Below the pieces are notes generated by a model, which had not been told where the DNA came from, ran no database searches, and saw only the letters and a program-made list of their open reading frames with translations. DNA of 64,000 nt from Calamus simplicifolius (lineage: Eukaryota > Streptophyta > Magnoliopsida > Arecales > Arecaceae), in assembly GCA_900491605.1 (NCBI GenBank), contig UESW01004565.1, positions 452,076 to 516,075 on the forward strand. Direction: 5' to 3'. Shown in pieces: positions 10,682-21,176 of the stretch. Numbering within the stretch: the stretch's first letter is position 1; each line of letters opens with the position of its first letter. The position numbers and the translations under genes are program-made.

Positions 10682-12660
10682 TGTATTGGGTCAAGTCATG
10701 TAAGAATAGCTGAAAAAGTCTTTGTAGACTGTTTTGGTGTAGGATGGCTGCATGGACGCAATGATTTGCCCGCGCATGGACCCGTGTATCTGCGGTGCGG
10801 GACTCACGAGCTAGCCCTCCGGTGTGGGCCCATGCATGAGTGAATCACTGCTCCGGTGCAGGCCATCTTGCTCTCGAAGCGGTACAGAAAGACTTTTCCA
10901 AGAATAGCAACACATGAAGCTTTGACTCATACCCAACCTGAAGCCAAGATCAAATCAAGATCTCTTGAAACATATCAACCCATGGATCATTTTAGATCAC
11001 TCATTTTGATCCTAATCTAATATATTTGCAAGACTCAATCCCCAATGGACCTAATCTAACCAATCAAATCTAATACTTACAGGCTAATTTTTAATATGAT
11101 TTAAATACTTTGAGTTAAAAAAATACTAACTATTCAAAAAAATCATATTCAAAATCATAACAATCCATCAAAAATTATTTCAATCAAAATAAAACCACAT
11201 ACTCGTGATTAAAGTCAGCTTTGTTTTATACCTAACCAATTTCAACTTAGCTTTGGTCCACATATAACCGTTTTAAACTTGCGGCCAAAACATTAACCCA
11301 TATTAAAAATTAACCTATACCAAACCTTAACTAAGAAATTCTTAACTAAAAAAATTCTTAACCTAGATAGAGTTGGACATAGTCAATTATTTTCTATCCG
11401 TATCTACAACCATACTCATAGACAATTTTTTGCTATCCATATTTACAACCATACTTGCAAAATTCAAGTCCATATATCATCTTGCACAATTGAACAAGTC
11501 TAACCAAGTGATAATTTTTAAAACCTATAATTTCCAAGCATCTTGCTTTCTGGCAAGAAATTGTCAAAATTGTCACAACTTTAATTGCATTAATTGGAGA
11601 GTAATGAGAATTAGAATAGAAGAAAAATCATGCTAATTAGAACAGACAAGCCGCAATTAATCCAACTTTTGTTTGCCTACTATAAATTCTAGAATAGTTT
11701 TATTTAAAGATTATTTCTTTTTCTCAAGAAAACAAAAGTTAAGGATGGATTGTTGCTTTATGGTATAGGAATTGATCAACTGTGTCATTTTTTCTTAGTG
11801 TTTATTTGGTATTTTTTTAAGAATTTTTTTTTCTAAAATAAGGAAAATAGAATTAGAAAACAAATTCTATCTTTTTGGTAGTATCTATTTCAGTAAAAAA
11901 GGAGAAAAAATTATATGTGGGCTCCACATATAAATTTATCTTCCTTCTTTAAACAAACATGGGAACGAGCCCTTAAGGCGATTCATCTAAATAAATGCAA
12001 TTGACATAAATAAATATTTATTACTTTAGAATTAAACCCTATTATGAACCATTATGACTAAAGTAACTATAACTTGGCCTACATTCTTGATATGTTTTTT
12101 CTTGAGCACGTTTTTTTTCATGAGCGAAATGACTCAAGGATGTGTATAACTTCTAATTTGTAGGTTAAAAATGTTGGAACTAATAAAATTTTGAATCAAA
12201 ACTATTTAAAAACTATTAGAAATTTTTAATTTAGAAATTTAAATGTAGAAATTTAAAATAAAAGAAGTTGAGAATCGTGCCTGAACCAAGGTTTGTTAAA
12301 CACTGCCCTATGAACTAATTTTCATCCTTTGGTATAGGTTATAGGCAATATGTCTTCTGTTCAGTACAAATATCATGAATTGCATAGAGGTGTAATTCAA
12401 TAACTCCTTTAAATGCTTAATTAAAAAAATCAGTAATAATAGGATAATAAAAAAATAAAAATAATTTTAATCAAAAGATTCTTCAATTGGAATTGAATTA
12501 ATTCAACTTTAGATCAATTATCCTCCTACTTATAAATTCAATCTAAGCAACCCAAACACGAGCTCTCGCGATCGTTTATGAGCGGTTGCACCCTTCGCGA
12601 GCTATCATGCCCGCATGCTCACGCGAGCATTCGCAAGATGTTTGCCTTAATTTTTTTTTT
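10682..12660. other. Intergenic, nothing recognised
   Basis: AT-rich DNA with two GC-rich patches: about 10735-10880, and about 12555-12640, the latter with repeated TCGCGA/CGCGAG. A short frame at 11373-11636 has no recognisable domain. I see no gene here. Confidence 0.5.
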
Positions 12661-13383
12661 GCTAAACTACAGTATTCATCCTCGAACTTAAAGTTGTCAC
12701 TTTAGTCTCTGAACTTCAAAAAATTACAAAAGTGATACTGAATTTTTTTTTTGTTTACTTTGATCCTTACCGTTAAAAAAAGAGACACCATTTAATTTTG
12801 TTCTACATGTATGTGGCATTCAGATGGTAGCATATGTGGCGTTTAGGTGACAGAATTAAATTTAAAATTCATAATCCATTCGTTAACATGTTAACTCAAT
12901 ATCCAATAATTTTTTTAAAAAACTCTTTCTTTCTTCCCTTTTCGCCGCTTCTTCAGCCTTCCGCCGTCACCCCTGTCCCCTTCCCCACCTCGACGACATT
13001 TTTCCTTCCACCCTCACACAACCTCCTCCTTCACGGGCATGAAGGACTCACAGCATAAGGCCGCAACCTCCTCCGTCACATAGATGAGGGATAGAAAGCC
13101 TTCATGGCATTCTCCTTTTGTCCCTCACCCCATGTGAGGGAGGAGGCTGTGATGGAGGCGGAGAGGGTAGGATGGACGGAGGGGGCCACGACAGAAGATA
13201 GGAAGGGGTCGCAGTAAGAAAAAGAAAATTTTTTTTAAAATTATTAGATATTAAATTAAGAATTAATTATGAATTCTAAATTTAATTTTATTATTTGGAT
13301 ACCATGAAAAGTTTAAAATTACTTTTGCAACTTTTTGAAGATACTTAAGTAACACAATCCTATGATCAATACTATAATTTAGC
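12661..13383. mobile_element. Foldback / long-inverted-repeat MITE
   Basis: The terminal 20 bp at the left (GCTAAACTACAGTATTCATC) match the reverse complement of the right end with 3 mismatches. Inner arms at about 12850-12925 and 13215-13305 are also inverted copies (AATTAAATTTAAAATTCATAAT against AATTAAATTTAGAATTCATAAT). The loop is GC-rich and has no transposase. The element lies about 460 bp upstream of the ACS start codon. T-rich tracts on both sides hide any target duplication. Confidence 0.75.
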
Positions 13384-13846
13384 TTTTTTTTTTTTAATTC
13401 AAAACCTTTTTATTAAGCCAACAAAAAATTTCTCCCAAGCAAAACAGCGGCGGACGGTCCCCCGTAGCTGGTGGTCTCCCGTCCCATGGTCAGCGTTCTC
13501 CTGCCGCTCCTCAGGATTCAAGGTACGATACCTACACGAAGCTTCGACCCTGGAATTTGCGCCTCCTTCCTTAGAATGGGGCTTACATTAAAGAAACGCG
13601 CAGCACCGATTGTATGATTTGATTACTGCTATCCATCTAATTCCACGTGATCTCTAGCGTGTTCTACTTTAACTGCATAGAATTTGAACGTTGAATGGCA
13701 ATCCAACACATATATATACCCGCTCCCCATTAATCTCCCGCTCAAGCGAACGAGCTCAAGAGCTTAAGCACACGGCCTCAAGAGACCTAAAGCTCCCTCC
13801 CCTGTTTCTTGCTTTCATTGCAGTCTGTCGCATCGGAGTTTAAGTA
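13384..13846 (+). promoter_or_regulatory. Upstream region of the ACS gene with TATA box
   Basis: A TATATATA box at 13711-13718 lies about 130 bp before the ATG at 13847, a normal distance for a plant core promoter plus short leader. The proximal region between the foldback element and the TATA box is only about 330 bp. I could not identify specific ethylene, auxin or stress elements with confidence. Confidence 0.55.
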
Positions 13847-14835
13847 ATGTGGTTTGACGAGCAGCCTCGTGAGCCAAACTGCCTGCTTCTTTCGAAGATA
13901 GCGAGCAATGATGGCCACGGCGAGAACTCGCCGTATTTCGATGGGTGGAAGGCTTATGATAGCAATCCATTCCATCTTGACATGAACCCTGATGGAGTCA
14001 TCCAAATGGGCCTAGCTGAACACCAGGTTAGAACATATCCAGCAGAACCTGTCCTATAAATCGACACATCATGTAATTTCACTCACGATTGCAATCCAAC
14101 AGCATGCACGCACTCTCAGTTGCAGAGCATCTCCATATTTTCATATGCTAAAGACTAGGCTTTGTAGGAGCTATAACAAGCAGTCCCGACAAATTCTTCG
14201 GTTGCTTATGTTCTCTGTTTCATAGTCTCAAATATTATGGCGTCCGACATTTTTTACTTGTTGTTCATCAAAATTTTGGCATTCTTGTCTTCAGCTTTGC
14301 CTGGATTTGATGCAAAAGTGGATTGAGGAGAACCCGGAGGCCTCCATTTGCACTAAAGAGGGAGTTTCAGAATTCAGTGCGATCGCAAATTTCCAGGATT
14401 ACCACGGCCTGCCTAAATTCAGACAGGTAATTAACATAAGTGCTTGTTATCATAAAGATTTGCTTATCTTGTCAAGTTGCAAAGTCGTACCAAGTCCTTT
14501 CAAAAGCTTTCAGTATCTCAAGTTTCGATGGAGTTATCCAAATGTAGTCTTATATATGAAATTTACATGGCTGAAGTTTTTACGGTCCTCTTTGTACAAG
14601 TCAGTCATTGCATGCTTAGTGGTCGCAACGCGGAGTGGCTAACGATGTGATTTGTCGAAACTTGCAGGCCGTTGCTAAGTTTATGGGGAAGGTGAGAGGA
14701 GGAAGAGTCCAATTTGACCCCGAGAGGATAGTGATGAGCGGTGGAGCTACCGGGGCTGCGGAAATTTTCGCCTTCTGTTTGGCTGACCCCGGCGAAGCCT
14801 TCCTCCTTCCAACACCATATTATCCAGCGTAAGTC

Positions 14836-14890
<55 letters not shown>

Positions 14891-16277
14891 TTCTGATGTT
14901 TATTACAAACACGACATAGTCCTTTTTTTTTTTCAATCTTCAGGGCTGACGATATGGTAGAAACCAAGATATTCTAATTTAGTAGTCAAACAACATTAAA
15001 AAAAAAAAAAAATTCTTGGTCATCCTGTACGACAGCCGTATATGACTAAGATATCATTAATATTCAACGTAGTCATATTTATTATTATTATTTTTTTTTT
15101 TGACTATAGTCGTCATATTTATCAATAGGGCTTGAATACTCTGCAAGTCCAAGGTCTACGTCCTGCATATCTGAAACCTACGTACACGACCATTTTACAT
15201 CCATTATTTCCACGGCAACAATAGTGAGCACAGATAATTGTTGATGGGTTATCAGTTTTAACTTACAATTAATGCATATATGTGTTCAGGTTTGATCGAG
15301 ACCTCCGGTGGAGAACAGGAATCCGGCTCGTTCCAATTCACTGTGAGAGCTCCAACCGTTTCAGAATCACCGAGACCGCACTTGAATCTGCTTATGAAGA
15401 AGCCCAGCGGGCAAATATTAGAGTTAAAGGGGTCTTGGTAGCCAACCCATCAAATCCACTGGGGACAACCTTGGACAGAGAGACACTAAGAACCCTCGTC
15501 AACTTCATCAATGCCAAGAGGATCCACCTAATCTGCGACGAGATCTTTGCAGGGACTGACTTCAAGGAGCCCGAATTTGTCAGCGTCTCTGAGATGCTCG
15601 AGGAGGATCTTAACTGCGACCGAAGCCTCATCCACATTTCCTACAGCCTCTCCAAGGTCCTAGGTCTCCCAGGATTCAGGGTTGGCGTGGTCTACTCCTA
15701 CAATGATGCAGTGGTTCGCTGCGCGCGGAGGATGTCGAGCTTTGGACTGGTCTCCTCACAAACACAATACCTGCTTGCCTCCATGCTATCGGACGATGGC
15801 TTCACGACCAAGTTGATGCAAAAGAGCAGGGAGAGGTTGTTCAAGAGGCACAAAACCTTCACTTCTGGCCTTGCAGATATGGGAATCAGCTGTTTGGAGA
15901 GCAACGCCGGGCTGTTCTTCTGGATGGACCTGAGGCCGTTTCTCAAAGAATCCACCATGGAAGGAGAACTGGAGCTGTGGCGCGAGATAGTTCACGATGT
16001 CAAGCTCAATGTGTCCCCTGGTTCCTCGTTTCATTGCAGCGAACCTGGGTGGTTTAGGGTGTGCTTCGCCAACATGGATGACGAGACCATGAGAATAGCC
16101 CTTAAAAGGATCAGGCCATTTGCAGACCGGTTTGTGGGCCGGTTGAGTGCTGAGAAGGAGAATAAGAAGCTGCGGCCCGAGCTCCGCTTAAGCTTGCCTC
16201 GGAAGTGTGAGGACATGACCACCATGACTCCACGCCGAATGTCACCGCACTCTCCTCTCGTTAGAGCCACCACCTGA
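13847..16277 (+). CDS. ACS: 1-aminocyclopropane-1-carboxylate synthase, type 1
   Basis: The product converts S-adenosylmethionine to ACC, the committed and usually rate-limiting step of ethylene synthesis, in the cytosol with pyridoxal phosphate. Exons 13847-14026, 14295-14426, 14668-14828 and 15290-16277 join through GT/AG introns to 486 codons, the usual family length. Visible motifs are NDGHGENSPYFDGWKAYD near residue 20, FQDYHGLP near 95, SGGATGAAE near 135, YYPAFDRDLRWRTG across the exon 3/4 junction, NPSNPLGT (210-217), SLSK with the PLP lysine at 280, GFRVG (287-291) and the substrate-binding arginine in FRVCFAN (about 414). The tail has a RLSLPRK serine (CDPK-type) and MSPHSPLVRAT (MAP-kinase SP sites), which define type 1. 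The start was chosen because GENSPYF and GWKAYD align at the usual distance. Three near-invariant positions look changed: AENQ to AEHQ, CDEIY to CDEIF and SLSKD to SLSKV. Confidence 0.95.
14835..14887. repeat. CT/TA microsatellite in ACS intron 3
   Basis: A (CT)n run passes into (TA)n just after the donor GTAAGT. It is intronic, may vary in length between individuals, and does not affect the reading frame. Confidence 0.9.
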
Positions 16278-16504
16278 CCAGCTTCGGTGGTTCAGGGGAT
16301 GAGTACAGAAAAGGCCCTCTTTCCCTGCCGCCTACGGGAGAAAATCAGAAAAGTCCACGCCCGCGTGGGTGCGTAAAACAACAAAATTATTCTGAGCATG
16401 CGTGGCTATATATGCGCATCTGCATTACTTTCTTCTTTCTTTTATCGGTAATCACTATATTATTAACATAGAAAAAAAAAATTGTCTAATGTACCTTACC
16501 TCTT
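16278..16504. other. ACS 3' flank
   Basis: Sequence after the TGA stop, probably containing the 3' untranslated region. No canonical AATAAA was found. It ends where Copia homology on the minus strand begins. Confidence 0.5.
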
Positions 16505-17882
16505 AATGTATAATATTCATTCTTTCTTCTTTGAAAGTTCTTGTTGTTGAAGTAAGCATCAATCTCATTATATCAAGTTTGGGATGCTTGTTTGAGGCCA
16601 TATAAAGCTTTTTTTTTTTATAGCTTGTAAACCTTTTCTTCTTTTAAGGTACAATTCAAAAATATTGATTTTACATCATGTTGATATAATAACTAGTCAT
16701 TTTTAGCTGCCAAGGCAATAAGAACTCTAATTGTATTATGCTGAGCCACTGGACTAGATGTCTCTTCAAAGTCAATTTCAGGTTGTTAAGAATACCCTTT
16801 GGCGACAAGCTTTGCTTTATTCTTTTGAATAGAACCATTCAGATTAAATCTCATTTTCTAAATCCACTTTACACCAATCATTTCTTTATCTTTTGGTTTT
16901 TTAACTAACTCCCAAGTTTTGTTTTTCTCAATCACTTCAATTTTTTCTTTCATAACTTTCTTTCAAATTTCTTCTTTAATTGCTTCCTTGGCTCAATAAG
17001 AAAAGTTTGCAACTAGCATATACATCACTAAGTCTTTTCATTCTTCTTGAAGGTGAACTTGATGATGAATAACTGGAGCTTGATGGTGAACTTAAATAAG
17101 ATTGTGGAAACATTTGTGGTGCATCTTCATAAACATCACCTTCATATTCTTGAATTTTTGTTGTTTTATTGAAAGTAATGGCTTGACCTTAGACTTTTTC
17201 TCTTTTCAATCCCATGAAGCCTTCTCATTAAAGATAACATCTCTACTAATAATCAATTTATTTTTCTTCAAGCTAAAAAGTCTATAGCCCTTTGATTTTG
17301 AGCTATAACCTACAAAGATGCATTTCTTATTAGTCTCATCAAGCTTGTCTCTTACATGCTTTGAAACATGAGCGAAACAAATACATCTAAAAACCTTTAA
17401 GTGATTCACAGATCGCTTCTTCTCACTCCAAACTTCAATTGGAGTTTGATTAATTACCATATTTGTTGGGCATCTAATCAATAAGTAAACTATAGTACAA
17501 ACCGCTTCACTCCAAAAGGACAAAGGCAACCCTTTCTCATGAAGCATTGCTTTTGATATCTCCACAATAGTTCTATTCTTTCTTTCCATCACTCCATTTT
17601 GTTGTCGAGTGTATCCATCTGTTAGCTACATATTCAAGCCAATATCTTTATAAAAATTATCAAGTTCATTTGAGTTATATTCACCACCTTTATCACTTTT
17701 TAATACTTTAATCAAATGTTCACTTTGCCTCTCAACAAAATATTGAAATTTTTTAAAGTTATGAACACATCTGATTTTTGCCTCATAAAATACATCCATG
17801 TCAGTCTAGAGAAGTCATCAATGAAGGTTAGAAAATGTTTATTACCTCCATGAGATGGTGTTATGATAGGACCACATATAGC
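16505..17882 (-). pseudogene. Copia-3 pol, RT to integrase part
   Basis: Read on the minus strand. The integrase core comes first (GPIITPSHGGNKHFLTFIDD near 17870, then MMERKNRTIVEISKAML from 17592 and VGYSSKSKGYRLF near 17310). RT follows, with ELVKKPKDKEMIGVKW near 16880, NKAKLVAKGY near 16795 and KALYGLKQAS near 16600. It is intact from 17592 to 17206 but has stops elsewhere. Homology stops at 17885 where CACTA-1 begins and resumes at 27953, so this is one half of a split element. No LTR was identified for it. Confidence 0.88.
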
Positions 17883-17885
17883 ATT

Positions 17886-18560
17886 CACTACAAGAAAAAG
17901 GGTCATTTGCGAGGGAAAAAGAAATATATCCGTTGAAAATTTATATTTTCGATGGATTTTCAACGGATAAATGGTCATCGAAAAAACTCTTCTCAAAATT
18001 TTTTTTAAGGGAATTTATTTCTGAGATATTTTTTGACGAAATTTATCCCTTGAAAATTTTTGATGGATTTTTTGAGCAAAATTTTCAAGGGATTTTTCGA
18101 GGGAACTTTTCCATGGGATTTTTTGAGAAAAATTTTTTGAGGGATTTGCCGAGGAAACTTTTTCGAGAGAAAAATTTCGAGGGATCTTTTGAGGGATAAT
18201 TTTTTAGGGATTTTCTGAGGGATTTGTCAAGGGATTTTTCAAGGGATCATTTTAGAGGGATTTTCTGAGAAATTTTTCGAGGGATTTGCCGAGGGAATTT
18301 TTTGAGGAATTTTTGAGAAATTTACTAAGGAAAAAATTTCGAGGGATTTTTTGAGGAATGTTTCGAGGGCAATTTACCAAGGGAGTTTTCGAGGGAGTTT
18401 TCGAGGGCCATTTACCGAGGGATTTTTTAAGGAAAAATTTTTAAGGGATGTTTTGAGAGATTTTGTGAGAATTTTTTGAGGGATTTTAAATTTTTAAATA
18501 GCTTTTCTTTATTTTTGAGAAAATTATCCCTCGCTAAATAAATATCCGAAGGAACAATCC
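17886..18560. repeat. CACTA-1 left subterminal repeats
   Basis: Dozens of imperfect GAGGGATTTT / CGAGGGAA / TTTTCGAGGGA units fill the first ~670 bp. In En/Spm elements subterminal repeats bind the TNPA-type protein. Open frames here are composition artefacts. Confidence 0.85.
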
Positions 18561-18804
18561 CTCGCAAAATATTTTTTTTAAATACATTCGATTATATATA
18601 TACAAATTATCCACAAGTTTCATCATATCCAAGGGTTCATAACAAACTCATAACAAGCTCAAAAAAGTTTATAGCAAGTTCATTATCATATCCAAGTTCA
18701 TAGCAAACAAATTCAACAAAGTTGTACAAGTGTCATCATATCAAAAGTTTTATAACAAAAAAAAGTATCACAAAAAATATCATTCCAATTATAGAAAAAA
18801 AATT

Positions 18805-19500
18805 ATAAATCCTCCTCATGATCATCATCATCATCATCGGTATTATCACAATCACCATCATTTGCAGAGGTAGCAGCTGGAGATGGTGCTGAAACTATAG
18901 ATGGACTAACCTGCATCTTTTTCACCATAAGATGCATGAACTCCTCGTACGAAAAATCCGAGCAGATAGCTCATTGTTTTGAGATGGTAACTCCTCATTT
19001 CGGACAGCTAACTCCTTATTTCGGGCTAATACAGTCTCAAACATATTATAAATCCTCTCCCGCTCTTGAATCCACTCCTCAAAAAGTCGTGAGGATGTGC
19101 GACTCGAAGATGAGGAGCCTATCAGCAAGCTAGCTTGGGATCCAAGTCCATAAATTCGTCCCTTATTTACTCCAACTATTTCTTTTCATACATGCATCAT
19201 GGAAGGCTGAGGCTGCTGCTGTGATGATTCTGCACCATTCTCTCCAGTTGAGCTTTGACTTGATTTCACCTCTTGCCACTTCTGTATAAAATTAGTCTGT
19301 AAAAGATATTAGATACAATTAGTTAAACATACAAATAGCATAAATATAAATTAAGGTAGAGTTTTTTAAATACTTACATGTGATGTCTCTGCCTTTTTAT
19401 TTACCCACTGATTGCCATCCTTTTTCTTTTGATAGGTGTGTTGAAGAGCTCATCTAATGTAGATGCTCGGTTCAACTTCTGTGTCTGAATTTCATAATAT
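18805..19500 (-). pseudogene. En/Spm plant transposase (Transposase_24-like) C-terminal remnant
   Basis: Read on the minus strand, from high to low coordinates. The exon-like piece near 19460-19385 gives KKKDGNQWVNKKAETSH. The next piece (about 19290-18810) gives KWQEVKSSQSSTGENG, NKGRIYGLGSQASLL, then a coiled-coil-like stretch (FEEWIQERERIYN...NKELAVRNEEL) and an acidic tail. This pattern (KADGxWVDxKAE, then GRIYGLGSQ, then a Glu/Gln-rich coil) is that of Ptta/En/Spm plant transposases. One frameshift near 18960 and a stop near 19190 break it. A shorter version is in CACTA-2 at about 30785-31150. Confidence 0.7.
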
Positions 19501-20851
19501 AAACAACATTATCAGTTTTTTAAAAAAATTATATGAAATAAGAACGCATATATGTAAAGAAAAAGATATTACCAAATTAGAATTTAATAACATAAATAAC
19601 AATGAAATGTACAAATAGCATAAGAATTTAGATACAAAAGATGAACTACAAATAAGGAAGAATCCATTGCTATATGTAATCGTATCAGCATATGCTTGAT
19701 AAATCATAAAGGAAGATGAAGATAATGGGATGAGTTACCAAGCCGCTTTATAACCATGCCGAAATCTCTTTCAATGATAAATCTAGCTATAAAGCTGATA
19801 TATATCAGTCTTCTAATACCAAACCAAGCAACATTATGCTCAGCATACGGAACCGATTTAGCAAAAGGTGATGTAAACTATTTAGCAAAAGGTGAATTGT
19901 AGTTCAGTTAATGTGTAGGTTGGTGGCTACTTATAATTTATTGTACTGTTGCATCTTAAAGATCTACACCTAGATACGGATTATTCAGAGTGATTTATAT
20001 GCCTTTATTTTTTACCAACCTATTTTGCTGCTTTCAAGGCTATCTACCTAACCATTTTCATTATCAAAACCAATGCAGAAGTACACATCTAATAGATGAA
20101 TCTTTATATAATTGATTGATCTAGTGGACATAACAGTCAACAAAGATCTATCGCTTTTTAAAGATGTTAGGTTGAAGCTCATTTGTGCTATAAATACTCA
20201 TGTCCATGCTGATATTCCAGGAATAGGCTGATAAAGACTAGTGACATCTTTTGCATCAGTCCAATTAATTAGTAGCTTTCTTAGTAATTTGAGTTGCCAC
20301 AGAAACAAAGACAGCCTAATGAAAGACTTTGGTTGAGGAGGCTTGTGTGTAGGTTTCTAAAATTATGACTTCAAATATAAACTTTACCTAAAGACAGAGT
20401 AGCTAGATTACCTAAACTTCACCTAGGGCTAGGGATTTAGGGTTTTGTTTTGATTTCAGGCCTTGAGTTTCACCTAGGGTTTCCTTCATTAACATATGAG
20501 ATATTCAGTAGCTCAGTGTATGTATGTATGGTTTGTTCATTTGTGACTCCTGCTTGGTCTGTGAAGGTTGACAATTTTTTTTTTTTTCAGTTTTAGGATG
20601 TTGTTTAGTCTCTTATTAGTGGAAACAGTCTTCTGTCATACATAACCTTGATTGTTGTAAGCCAGAATATTTTTGAACATGTGATGTATTAATTAATCAA
20701 TATATTAAAATGTAATTGGCTATTGTCCATTTAAAAGAACATGAACATATGATTATAACTGATATCAAAATGTATGTTTTAACAGAAAACTTGACATCCT
20801 GTTAGCCCATCAAAATGTTTTCAGCCTTTGACCATCAAAAGGGATCAAGGA
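19501..20851. other. CACTA-1 interior, no gene recognised
   Basis: AT-rich. The last part (20420-20500), with AGGGTTTAGGGTTTTG, resembles a plant 5' leader and could be the leader or first intron of the captured kinase gene that follows. No coding exon was identified. Confidence 0.45.
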
Positions 20852-21176
20852 ATGGAAAGCCAAACTAAGATCATTATTATTAGGTTGTCTGTTGGTTTGG
20901 CCATTGGGATCTTGGTGGCATCTTGTGCATTTATCGCTATCAGGATTTATAGAAAGTGTTCTCATATAAGGCAGGAACTAAATGAATCTAGTGCAGCATC
21001 TCTTCCCATACGTGCAAATGGCATTGGTACAAGCATTGATTATAGTGTATCACTCTCAGATTCTGATGATGGCTTACACTAGACAGGGAAAAGGAAAAGT
21101 TACTGGGGTCAGTGGGGGCACCAAAAGAAAGATCTAATTGCTTCTGCGTCAGGAATTCCAAGATATTCATACAAGT
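20852..21176 (+). pseudogene. Captured CRLK-like receptor kinase first exon
   Basis: From the ATG at 20852 the frame reads MESQTKIIIIRLSVGLAIG, then a hydrophobic membrane span (about residues 7-31), a basic IYRK stop-transfer, and SLPIRANGIGTSIDYSVSLS. A TAG at 21080 interrupts, but the same frame resumes and reads KKDLIASASGIPRYSYK up to a GTATAT donor-like site near 21174. The order (short N-terminus, TM, LPIRANG, ASGIPRYSYK ahead of the kinase domain) is that of calcium/calmodulin-regulated receptor-like kinases. The kinase domain itself was not found. Its place inside CACTA-1 indicates transduplication. Confidence 0.65.

Noticed and set aside
15392..16273. Minus-strand frames inside ACS exon 4
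   Set aside because: Shadow frames of the real + strand coding exon.
17933..18199. Phe/Glu-rich frame (FDGFF, FFEKNF), with similar ones at 30086-30280 and 59787-60047
   Set aside because: Made by the GAGGGATTTT subterminal repeats of the CACTA-1 family.
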